Source: Hirsutella rhossiliensis (Eukaryota > Ascomycota > Sordariomycetes > Hypocreales > Ophiocordycipitaceae). Taken from it: a stretch of 64,000 bases of DNA. The notes beneath the pieces were generated by a model. The model ran no database searches. It had not been told where the DNA came from and was given only the letters and a program-made list of their open reading frames with translations. Positions within the stretch are counted from its first letter, which is position 1. The number at the start of each line of letters is the position of its first letter. The DNA lies in assembly GCF_020360975.1 (NCBI RefSeq), contig NW_025408669.1:930001-994000 (forward strand), written 5' to 3'. Of the stretch, positions 22,844 through 32,300 are shown piece by piece. A program made the translations under genes and the position numbers.

Positions 22844-24119
22844 GGTGGGCGGTGATTCAGTGTGCTGCCCCTGCTGCTGCGTTTTGAAGCTATCACGACG
22901 ACGACGATGGGTGCATGCGCCGCCCCTAGTTGCGCAGAGGGACGGGGGCGCGCAATCGAGTAAATGCGCAAAACGCAGTCTCGCCGTCTTTACTGCGAGC
23001 GTGTAGGCTCTGGCAATGGCTTCACCGCCCCTCCTTTTGCGCTTGCGTATGCGTCTTCTGAAGCGGCCGTGGTCGTTGCGGATGCGATGCAGCTCACACA
23101 ATGCGATTGTCCCGCAGAGACTTCGAATTGTGGGTCACGAGATGTCGGGCTCTCTGGTATGCGGATGCTTCTCTCGGATGGGGCTCGCTCTTGTGTGCGC
23201 AACGGGCGGGAATGCGGGAGCAAAGGACGGCGGGAAGGCCAAGGAAGGGAGAGCAGGTAATTAGAGAGGAAGGGGAGGGCCCCATGACGAGGAAAACAGG
23301 GAGCCGATGGGGGGGCTGGGAGCCTGTTGCTGTGTACAGCATGTGCTGGGTGGCGTCACAGTAACGAGCAGGCCGTCAATTATGAACGAGGCCTGGTTTC
23401 TCGGTGCTGGGACTTGTGCATGCTTATGCCCGGTCCAACATCTCTCTCGTCCAATGGCCGCCGGGCGGGGTTTCGGTATGCAGGGGCTGGACAACAGAGC
23501 AAGCAGCTTTGTATATAAGGAATAGGCGTGTATAACAGAGCCAAGCCGAAGAACATGTCCCGAACGGGAACAGACCAAGCAGGGGGGGAAACAGGGAAAC
23601 GGACAGAAAACAGCGTCATCGCCGGTCCGCAGAAGCATCTCGACCATGCTAGGAAGCCTACTAATTACTGCTCCGTATGGTGGACCGTGGATGGATGCTT
23701 GGACGAAATCATGACCATGATGGAGGGAATATTGGGGAGGCTGGTTGTACAGTATTGTGCGGATAGGTACGGAGTAGTCGTTGCAAAGACAGGGATATTA
23801 ATAAATCAGGCCTGCACCTCGTCAGGCACCATCCACCAGAAGCGCCATCCTAGACGCTAAGCCCAGTGTGCAAGACATGAAGCGACCAGCCCGTCCAGAA
23901 GCGCCGCGCCATGGTCGCTTGCACACCCCATCCCGCGGTGACGCAGCCGTCCTGCGCATAACCAAGTCCAAGGGGGTATCTCTTTTCCATCGACCGTCTG
24001 TCCACGACCACCTGTCCAGCGCCGGCTGTCTCGCGGCGTGGGTACATCACCACGTCTCGCATTGATTCTTCGAATGCCCGACGCATCCCAGCGTCCGTCG
24101 TCAAGCCATGCGCGGTGCT
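22844..24119. other. Intergenic region between MARVEL genes
   Basis: About 1.3 kb, holding the promoter of the first MARVEL gene and the 3' region of the second, both on the minus strand. No further gene is supported; short open frames near 23250-23650 overlap in several frames and have no motif. Confidence 0.5.
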
Positions 24120-24646
24120 TCAGACGACTGGCTGGCTGGGCTTGCGCGTCGTATCTGCGCGCGCGCCGCCCCGGAAAGCGCCGAGGCCGGCCAAGACGGC
24201 CAGGGCGGTGAAGAGAGCCCAGATGAAGAAGCCAAAGGCGACGGCAGCCTGGATGCTCTGGCAGAAGTGGTTTCCGCGGCAGCGGCCGACGCCGATCCAG
24301 ACGGCCAGGGCAATGGAGCCGGCGAACCAGAAGAGCGTCGTGACGGCCAGCAGGCCCAGGGCGACGAGGCCATGGTAGAAGCGCTCGAGGAAGCGCGGCG
24401 TAAGGGCGATGTAGGCGAGGACGAGGATGGACCAGATGCTGTTGAAGAGCATGAAGCTGAAGCGCGAGGGCGTGCGGCTCCAGTCGTCGTCGGTCACGCT
24501 AACCACTGCATTGCCTGTCAGCAGACACGAACCGGGCTGGATGCCGGGAGGAGACTCGTCGACGCACTGTAGCCCGTCAGGCCGAGCTCGATGACGATGA
24601 AGAAGGCGAGGACGCCATGGAGGATGGTGGAGATGCCGAAGCCCAT
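24120..24646 (-). CDS. MARVEL-domain membrane protein, small
   Basis: Two exons, 24646-24568 and 24514-24120, split by a 53-nt intron (GTGCGT donor, CTGACAG acceptor), give about 157 residues. The first exon encodes the opening helix (MGFGISTILHGVLAFFIVIE), continuing to ELGLTGY, the typical start of fungal MARVEL proteins. The second has three more hydrophobic helices: FMLFNSIWSILVLAYIAL, YHGLVALGLLAVTTLFWFAG and the region around AVAFGFFIWALFTALAVLAG, with a CRGNHFC loop between the last two. The short cytosolic tail ends RADTTRKPSQPVV. Like its neighbour it is probably a membrane-organising protein of the plasma membrane or endosomes; function is not established by sequence. Confidence 0.85.
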
Positions 24647-25180
24647 GATGGCGGCTTTTCTTTTCCGTCGACAGTGACTTGCTGTCGGCAGGGGAGAGGA
24701 ACGGAGTCGTGCGTGTTTGTCTGGCCGAAATGAGGTATTGAAGAGCGATGCGGCGGAAGGGTGCTTTTACTGTAGTATGAGAGAGAGAGATCAGAGAGAG
24801 GAGGGGGGAGAGAGTGCTGGGGCGGGGAGAAAAAGCACTCGGAGTGCATACGTGTGCCAAGTCATTTTATCACAAACACGGCCCAGCGCAGCCGTTGAGG
24901 CGATGCACGCGTCTGTGGAGAGGTACTTGGACAGGGTGGAGGGGAGACTTGCCCACCAGCCACAATGGCGCGTGACAGAGCCTTGGCACTACCGTGAGCT
25001 GCTGCGAAAGGAGAGGGCGCATGCTAGGGCAAGACAAGCACATGGGCCGGCTTGATGTACCGCGGCGCACACGAACTGTCGCTGCGACAAGTGGGTCACG
25101 GGCAGTGCCGGGCATCAGCCTCCATGACGTCTGTCGCTTTGCCCGCAGGCAGTGTCTCATCGCTCTCCTCTGTTTTGGAA

Positions 25181-25242
25181 CTTACAGTAATACTGTAAGT
25201 ACGTAGGTACCTACGTATGTACTGTACAGCACTGTACAGTAC
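25181..25242. repeat. Three consecutive GTAC-rich palindromes
   Basis: Three inverted repeats abut within 62 bp. 25181-25199 has arms CTTACAGTA/TACTGTAAG around one base. 25200-25217 is a perfect 18-bp palindrome, TACGTAGGTACCTACGTA. 25219-25242 has arms GTACTGTACAG/CTGTACAGTAC around two bases. Confidence 0.9.
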
Positions 25243-25263
25243 TTGGTAAAGTCGACTTCCTGG

Positions 25264-25305
25264 CTTACCCCCTATTGCTTGCCGCTTACCCCCTATTGCT
25301 TGCCG
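25264..25305 (+). repeat. 21-bp exact tandem duplication
   Basis: Two exact adjacent copies of a 21-bp unit beginning CTTACCCCCTATTGC and ending TTGCCG lie at 25264-25284 and 25285-25305, directly after the palindrome cluster. Confidence 0.9.
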
Positions 25306-25681
25306 CCATGTCCCTCCCTCTGCCCTGCACGCCCCACGGCACAGTCGAGTCGGCTGCGTCCGCTGCAGCGCGGCTGCATCACGGCCACTAATGAGGTCAT
25401 TCATGCAGCCTGTGCTGTACAGTACGGAGTGGCACTGTATCCGCACTGTCCGGAGCATAAGGTACCTGATTGAGTACTCCGTACTCCGTACCCGGCTGCG
25501 TATTCGTGTCCGTGCCGGGGCTGAGCTCGACTGTGGCTCAGTCCATGACACCACCATGACGCCATGCGCTCTCGGTCTCGACCACGGCCGAAACACGGGC
25601 TTCATCACCGGACGCGTGCTCACATGCAAGTACGGATAGGCCCTTTCATTAATAAACAGAATCCCTTCAGCCCCACGCAGC

Positions 25682-26326
25682 CTAGAAAAGACCCCACCTA
25701 TCGATAAACCGTCGATAATCGGCGTCCGAAGGTGGATCCGGGGGCCCGCCGCCGCCTCCACTGGGACCCCTGGGAGGTGGAGGTGGACCCCGGGGACCCC
25801 CGCTAGGGCCCCCGCCGCTTCGGCCCGGCCCCCCCGGAGACGGCCCTTGGCCAGGGCCGCGGAGCATGGCCATCATCGCCCTATCCGGTATTCGCTGCCC
25901 ATTGCGGACCCTCACCATCCCGGTCTCGCCATCGACCAATACAACATGGGTCCACCTGGCGCCGCCCCCTCTCGCGGCTCCGCCGGGGCCCGCGCCTGAT
26001 GGCCCGGCGCCTCTGTCCGTCGAGCCTCCAATTCTCCGAAGCCCGGCCACGAATTCGCCAGACCCCGTCGCATATCCGCGAGGCCCCGGCGGATATCTGC
26101 GAGGCCCCGCCGCCTCTCCACCAGGCCCGACTGCAAACCCCTGGCCGGGGCCCGCGGCGACGTGGCCGGGCACGCGGAGGCTCCCTGGCCGAGGGGGTGA
26201 AAGTCGCGGTGCGCCGTGCGGGAGGTTTGGGGGCGGCTGTCGCCCGCCGCTGCCATGGCTGGGCCAGATGAGCAGCCACAAGACGGCGGCGGCCGCCAGG
26301 AGAAGGCCGCGGCGGTGGTGAAGCAT
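25682..26326 (-). CDS. Gly/Pro/Arg-rich signal-anchor protein, hypothetical
   Basis: A single open frame of 214 residues from an ATG at 26326. The N-terminus is basic then hydrophobic (MLHHRRGLLLAAAAVLWLLI), fitting either a signal peptide or a type II signal anchor. The rest is low-complexity Gly/Pro/Arg sequence with one ordered-looking patch, ARWTHVVLVDGETGMVRVRN, followed by GQRIPDRAMMAML. The C-terminus is DYRRFIDRWGLF. I recognise no family. The high GC content could produce long open frames by chance, so existence is only moderately supported. The signal-like start, the VLVDGETGMVRVRNGQ-type strand pair and the defined end favour a real gene. Confidence 0.45.
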   Translation of the reverse strand: MLHHRRGLLLAAAAVLWLLIWPSHGSGGRQPPPNLPHGAPRLSPPRPGSLRVPGHVAAGPGQGFAVGPGGEAAGPRRYPPGPRGYATGSGEFVAGLRRIGGSTDRGAGPSGAGPGGAARGGGARWTHVVLVDGETGMVRVRNGQRIPDRAMMAMLRGPGQGPSPGGPGRSGGGPSGGPRGPPPPPRGPSGGGGGPPDPPSDADYRRFIDRWGLF

Positions 26327-28253
26327 GTTGCTCGCGCTCGCTTACGCCTGTAACTGCGAGTAGATGAATAATGTAAAGGGCTGGCTGGCACGCACAGTTT
26401 GCTGCCGAAGAAAGGTCGTGATCGTGACTGGATTCTGGAGCGGGCTCGGCTACATCTTGGACTATATATATGGTACGGGGCATGTCATCCATCCAAGGGC
26501 TCGTCATGCCGGCGTGAGCACCGAGAACCATCATGGCATTGCAAATACCCTGTAAATCTCCCTGCCATCACCCCATCACCTGCCGTCCAGTCTGAGCACC
26601 TTGGCCCACTGGCATCCCTCAACAAATTCATCTTCTCATGTGCAGTGTACGATGCCATCCCGAAGCCTGCCTCATCTTGTACGCCAGGCTGCGTCGCAAC
26701 CAGGCCCGACAACCCCCTCCCGAGAAAGCTTACCGACCGAGTCTGCATGACGAGTTTCATCCAACCGATCGCATCAATCGACATGCTGGTGGATGAAAGA
26801 GACCGGCGTCTTCCGCCAAGATACCTGGCGACAACGCACTCAGCCAGAGCTCGTCGTCGAAGTCGACGTCACGGCCCCTCTGCCTCGCCCACGCAGTCAT
26901 CATCGTCAGGCCACTCCGCGATTCTGCGCGCAGACGAGTCGACGTGACGAGGGGGCGTAGTGGTTTTGTTGAGCACAGGGATGGAGGGTGCCAACCAAAA
27001 TGGTCAAATGAACTGACAACTGGGCTCGACAACAGGTCAGCTAAGCTCGAGATAATCGTCTACAGAAATCCAGATTTGAGGGGGCGATGGCTCATGTTGG
27101 ACACAACTCAGATACCCAAGCATCACCATGACCGACCAAAGGCCTCGCCTCATAGTGGGATTCGGCACGGCCCGAATTGAGCGCATGCAACGCTGCGTCC
27201 CCCGTAGAGATAGCACGTTGTATGTGGTCGCCGGTGTAATAGACGCAAAAGTAGTACGCTCAGCCTTCTCAACGTCACGCCATGTGCGCCCGACCTCGAC
27301 AGACCACAACGGCGAACAAGGCTCCCGCCGTCGATAAGTCTCCCTTGATTGTCTCAGCATGAACCGGGCTTATTGGTTCGCAGGTCGGCGAAGTTACTGT
27401 TTCTACATTTGGCCTGCAGTTTTAGATAGAACCACACCATATGTGGATGCGGTCGAGTTGGCCTAAATAGTTTGCACTCTCCTTCGGCAAAAGTTCGTGG
27501 TATTCGTACTGTTTTGTAAGACGCTCTCCGCTCCGTTGCGGGCCGTCTTTCGTAAACTCTGTGAAGATTCGAATCGCGAGGCTTCATTACATCCAAGACG
27601 CAAGCTGGCAAGCAATTCGAATGTCGATAGACCAGGGAAGTCGCCACTTGCCGGCCTGTCCACGGATTGCGAAGCAGCACACATGCAAGCACTCCAAATG
27701 TAGACCGGGCGTGCGCTTCGTCCTCGCTTTTACGTTCGTCTTAACCTTCGTAGCGGCGCTGAGTTTGGACAAGCATGAGGGTACTTGGCACACTGGCTTC
27801 ATGTTTTCGGCCCGTCGAGGGGCTTTGCCTGGGCCTTGAGGAAACGCGATTCATTTCGAAATCCTATGTGTCGTCCCCCTCCAATCAACCACTCAGAGGA
27901 ACCCAAGCTGAAAAGCAACTTGGAGAGACTTTTACGACGGTGGAAAACTCGGCTCAACGGCGCGGCTTGACTGAATTTCGAAATTGTACTCTCCGTTTGT
28001 CAACCAACTAGACATCCCACCCAATTGAAGTACGGCACCTTTGAACTTGGGACAAATCTTACCCAAGTCGGTGCTGACGGATGAGTCCAGTCGCTTCCTG
28101 GCAAGAGACAGTCAAAATACCAGAGCAGCAGTCGAGAGTATATATAGAGGACCGAGAACCAGAGTTGTCATCCCCCCCCCCTTCCTTGTCCGCTTGAGAG
28201 TTTAGGGGCCTAACCCTGCCTTACTCGCCTTGGATACCTGTCCGCTCTCTCTT
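26327..28253. other. Intergenic region
   Basis: About 1.9 kb with the start-side flanks of two genes. Just before 28254 there is a TATATATAG box (28138-28146) and a C-run, a likely promoter for the secreted repeat protein. No other gene or repeat was recognised. Confidence 0.5.
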
Positions 28254-29825
28254 ATGCATCTCGGCGTCTCCATTCCCGCCCTTCTCGCGATCGATGTCTG
28301 CGCCCAAGGGATCAACGACCTCGTCGCCGACTATGGCCATGGCGCGAAGGGTCAGATAGAGCGCAACTATAAGATCGACTGGAAGAACCCGCCAAAGACG
28401 AGATTCCACGCTCTACAAAGCAGCATTTGCGACTGGATGGGGGGTGGCATCATTGTGCAAACGCTTATGAGGCAGACACGCGGTTCCTGGCTCAAATTGA
28501 CCCGCAACATCCAGATGCCGGAAATCACCGTGTATGTCAAAGCACACAACGAAACGAGCCAAAACAACTGGGGCCGAAGCACCGCGTCACTCTCGCTGTC
28601 GACGTGGACCACAGTCACAGACACGGTCACCGAGGGCTGGACGGTTGGCGGGACCCTGTCTCCCTCCAACCACCTGTCAATCTCCTCGTCCTACTCCAAG
28701 CATTACTCTTCCGGCACCTCTGTCACCGACATCGAGACCCAGGACGTGCCCTGCCCGCCGCTCAGCCAATGCACAGTCCAGACCTGGACGTATCACATCA
28801 AGGTTTCCGGAATGTGCGAGCGTATTCCCTTTTTCCAATACCCCATTTTCTTCTGGTGGAGTTGGGATCCATGTGACATGAAGGCGCGGAGACTGTGTTC
28901 GGCGGCTCGCTACTTTATCGAGAAAACCTGCCGTGTTTACGAGGTCCTCGGTCCGCGCTCTGGGGATTGGACAATCGCTAGCCATAGAGCTGAGCCCTGT
29001 CAGCTGCGGTTCCCCATCTTCGACCAGGCGGGCAAGCCCTTTACCGAGACCCATATTTTCACGACATCGTTGAGCGAGACCCCGAGGGCCTACGAAAAGC
29101 ACCCCGATGGGTGGTGCTGGCTCGACTCGGGCGACTTGTACAGGGACGACTACGACCTGTACTGGAACAACGAAAAGAGCGCGTGGACGAAGAAGCCCTG
29201 GGCCACGAAGCCAGACGTCGCCGGGTTCCAGCCTTGCCGCAAGGCGCTGGAGCCCAGCTCCGACGGCGGCGACGGGACCGGCAGAGACAAGGCGCCCAAA
29301 GTGGCCGGCAAGGATGGCAACGGATACTGCTATCTGAACGATTCTCATTATTATGCGAGCACGGGCAAGTACTGGACCAAGCAACGTGGGTGGTATCGCG
29401 ACGCGGATGCTCCCAAGCCAAACAGCTCTCTATTCGAGCCCTGTCCCGGAGACGAGGCGGCAGCAAGCTCCGGAAGTGAGGCCCACGAGGCAGTTTCCGA
29501 AGGCGAGGCCCCCGTGATGACCTCATCACAGGTGCCCAAGGTGATAGGCAAGGATCGATACGGGTACTGCTACTTGAACCGTTCCCACTATTTTGCAGGG
29601 AGAGGAAGCTACTGGACCAAGTCTCGCGGGTGGTATCTCGACACGAAGGCGCCCGAGCCTGATACTTCGGGTTTCAAGTCCTGCGTGCCCCGGAGGCTCG
29701 GACGGCGGCCTCCGAGGCCGGGACGCAAGGGGCGGCCCCTGCCGATGCGCAACGGGACCCTCGGCATCTCACCTCGTCAGTCACGGCCAAGGCCTCGGGG
29801 CCGAGATCCACGACGAAGCACGTAG
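28254..29825 (+). CDS. Secreted protein with three Trp/Tyr/Cys C-terminal repeats
   Basis: A single exon of 523 residues from the ATG at 28254, opening with a signal peptide (MHLGVSIPALLAIDVCAQG). Residues about 20-280 form a Ser/Thr-rich, beta-prone domain with alternating polar strands (ASLSLSTWTTVTDTVTEGWT), then Cys/Trp-rich stretches (VPCPPLSQC, FWWSWDPCDM). From about 282 a 43-47-residue unit occurs three times: residues 282-328, 355-397 and 435-476. Copies 2 and 3 share G-Y-C-Y-L-N-x-S-H-Y, YWTK-x-RGWY-x-D, and a closing F-x-x-C; copy 1 is diverged (GWCWLD...GFQPC). Acidic linkers separate the units. The tail is Arg/Pro-rich. I recognise no named family; a cell-surface or substrate-binding role is possible. 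It ends 8 bp from the next gene, tail to tail. Confidence 0.8.
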   Translation: MHLGVSIPALLAIDVCAQGINDLVADYGHGAKGQIERNYKIDWKNPPKTRFHALQSSICDWMGGGIIVQTLMRQTRGSWLKLTRNIQMPEITVYVKAHNETSQNNWGRSTASLSLSTWTTVTDTVTEGWTVGGTLSPSNHLSISSSYSKHYSSGTSVTDIETQDVPCPPLSQCTVQTWTYHIKVSGMCERIPFFQYPIFFWWSWDPCDMKARRLCSAARYFIEKTCRVYEVLGPRSGDWTIASHRAEPCQLRFPIFDQAGKPFTETHIFTTSLSETPRAYEKHPDGWCWLDSGDLYRDDYDLYWNNEKSAWTKKPWATKPDVAGFQPCRKALEPSSDGGDGTGRDKAPKVAGKDGNGYCYLNDSHYYASTGKYWTKQRGWYRDADAPKPNSSLFEPCPGDEAAASSGSEAHEAVSEGEAPVMTSSQVPKVIGKDRYGYCYLNRSHYFAGRGSYWTKSRGWYLDTKAPEPDTSGFKSCVPRRLGRRPPRPGRKGRPLPMRNGTLGISPRQSRPRPRGRDPRRST

Positions 29826-29833
29826 GCCTCGCG

Positions 29834-30716
29834 TTACCCACCTGCCGTCTCCAGACGTAGAGCGCGTTTCGGTTGGCCCGAGACCGGATTTACATATAAG
29901 CAACGGGCCGAGTTTGGCAGGAAGTTGGGAGCTATTCCATTTCTTTGAAAATATAGGCTCTCTACTATCAATGTCCCTGTATATTTTGGCGCTGTTTCAT
30001 GTACCTGCAGAATGACACGCGTTAGTGTTCTTGTCCTATCCATCCTCGGCTGCAAGTCCATGACATCCTTCTTCATCCGCCGGGGTCTCCGGACCATTGA
30101 TATGGAGGAAGAGCGTGTATCCATCGCCGCCCCCTCCTTGACCTGTCGCTGGCGGTCGCGAATGGCATAGTCCCACTCCCGGGCCACCTTGTACACCAGC
30201 AGGAAGCCCAGGCCGAGCAAGAGACAGCACGACGCCAGCATGACCGAGACGCTCAGCCACAATGCGCTCGAGGCCGGCGGCCCAGAGCTCCGAGTTGAGA
30301 AAGTCCCATATATATGCCACAGTCCCTGCCGGGCGTCTTTGTCGTCGACGAGCGGCGCGCACGGGAATCCGGGGAAGGTCGACGGCTGATGGTTCGGCGG
30401 GAAGCTGGTGCGCCAGCGCGGACGGCGGAGCGGCCTTTGTCAATGCATCCTGTTGCTGTTGGAGCCGGGAGCGTCGGGTGCCAGCGGCTTGCCCATCGTG
30501 TGCGTGCCCTGCCGCCATGGTATTGTACGTAGGGGTCGAGTCGTCTGGCCATGGGCAGCAAAAGCCCTCGGCTTGGGGGGACGTGTCGCCTCTCGGCTCA
30601 GCACCTGGCTGTGCCTTGCCGCCGCCTGATTCCGCTGCATCATCATCAAAACCCCCCCTGAGGCTGAATCGCCGCCCGAAGGGCTTGTATCTTGAAACTT
30701 CTCCACGCTCCATCAT
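29834..30716 (-). CDS. Single-pass membrane protein, hypothetical
   Basis: Two exons, 30716-30529 and 30404-29834, with a 124-nt intron (GTACAA donor, CACCAG acceptor), give about 252 residues. Start is the ATG at 30716 (MMERGEVSRYKPFGRRF). The N-terminal part is polar and Gly/Asp-rich. After the junction comes a Pro/Cys-containing stretch (FPGFPCAPLVDDKDARQG), then one membrane helix, LWLSVSVMLASCCLLLGLGF, near residues 109-131, followed by a basic cytosolic segment (REWDYAIRDRQRQVKEG). The 3' end is less sure: residues beyond about 195 look unlike the rest and a CTAAC branch followed by CTGCAG near 30010 may mark another intron. Family unknown. It lies tail to tail with the repeat-bearing secreted protein. 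Confidence 0.6.
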
Positions 30717-31655
30717 TCCATGCTGGGTGGGCTTCGGGAAACCCGGCGAATTGAGGCACCGCGCCACTACCTTTCTGCGATATATACCTGGTCGAATTTG
30801 GTGTGTTCGTCCACCCTTTGGAGCTGCCGCCTACAGATTTCCCAATAGAGCCTACTTAACTTTGTGTACTTGAATTGAAGTCAGCGCTGCCTTTCTGCTC
30901 ATACTGGCGCCCTCCTGTCTCGCTATGTGGCCGCCATGGGCTATCTCCAGTGACGCCCATAAAGGCTCGCCAATGCACACATAATCCCGTCTTCAGGAGC
31001 CCGTTTGAGAGCTCAAGTCACCAAATCTGCACTATTTTTTTGGTGGTGTTGCTTCTGTGCCCTGGAAAATGGTCAATAAAGGTGAAGATGGGGCATGTGC
31101 ACAATGGAACAAGACAACTAATGAAAGATGACTTTACTTTTGCTGGTTGGCATCGAGCACCCCAAAACGTCCTCATCCTCGTCGAGTAAGTCGAGTAGAA
31201 ACTTATCCACGCTGTTGTTATGGCGCAAGCGAGGTGGCATAGGACGTCATGCATGGAATCTAATACAGAGGTGGATGGATGTAGAATATTACAAGGCTGG
31301 ATAATAGATCTTGGCGCAATCTCTCCGTCTTTCTCTGAGAGTCCGGAGGCACAGAGCAAATATTCCATGCTCACTGCACGTCTTGCACTTATAAATCGGC
31401 GGGCCATGATATGTTCAACCTGACCAAAGCCGTTGTGTTACGAACGAACAAACGGCTGTGAGATGCCGACAGAGCGGAAACGGGAGATCACTTTGGCTCA
31501 TGTCACATCGCAAAATACAACATGATTGCTTGAACAGATTCAAAACACTTCATCAAGACATATTCGTAGAGCAGCCAGTCTTGCTGGCACCTTATGCGAG
31601 GCCAGACGGCGTCATGGTCGATGCACATCGATATCAACGATATCTTATCGTATAG
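30717..31655. other. Intergenic region
   Basis: About 940 bases between the membrane-protein start and the Copia relic. It becomes AT-richer toward 31600. No gene is supported. Confidence 0.5.
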
Positions 31656-32250
31656 ATGGCCTCTCTGCTGAGAAGAGCTCTTCTCGGATGCCAACGTCTT
31701 GAACCAGCTATAGCTGCTAAATTCGACTTTGGGCTCAAATTGGTAGAGGCCGTTAATGCGTTTATTCGCTGCTTGCTAGGATACAGGGTGTTCTATATAA
31801 GGATGCCACCGTGGTTTACCAAGCCAGGCAAAATTCCAAGACTGTTAAAGGCTCTCTATGGACTATAAAGACCGCCCCATCTATAGCAGTGCACATTATA
31901 AAACCCTAAGGGACCTATAGTTTAAGATTATTCTGCAAGAGCTTTGCAGTGTGATCTATGAGGTGTTATCCTTTTCTATATAGATGATACTATTTAGGCT
32001 AATGGGGTCAGACTAGCAGATCGCAAAGGCATCTACTGCCGGCCTATAAGAGCAGTCTACCATGAGTGAGATAGGAGACCTAAAATGGTTCCTAGGGATT
32101 CATATCATACGCAATAGAGCCAATAGACTGATATAGCTGTGACGGAATTCCTACACCGATGAGGTTGCCAATAAGTTCCACGATACCAGACTTAACTCAT
32201 GGCCTCCAGTTGAACCTGGTTCGTCACGATGACGTGGGCGAAGCTGTAAT
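31656..32250 (+). mobile_element. Degenerate Ty1/Copia reverse transcriptase relic
   Basis: Translation in three frames gives the order of a Copia reverse transcriptase. AAKFDFGLKLVEAVNAF at about 31705-31760 is followed by RMPPWFTKPGKIPRLLKALY, ending in an in-frame stop at 31866. The catalytic-loop remnant LFYIDDTI lies near 31970, and GDLKWFLGIHIIRNRANR near 32070-32125. The usual YVDD box reads YIDD. Many TAA and TAG stops and high TA content suggest C-to-T decay of the RIP type. No LTRs or integrase were found, so only the RT core survives. Confidence 0.75.
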
Positions 32251-32300
32251 GCTAAGTCTTGTCCCGCTCATGTTCGGGGTCTGGGAAGTCAAGTTGTATG

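Larger units (their letters stand above)
24647..25681. other. Intergenic region with palindromes and a tandem repeat
   Basis: About 1 kb. A GA-rich leader-like stretch at 24780-24840 precedes the MARVEL start. It also holds a cluster of three palindromes at 25181-25242 and a 21-bp tandem pair at 25264-25305, listed separately. Further GTAC-rich sequence runs at 25470-25490. No gene was recognised. Confidence 0.6.
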
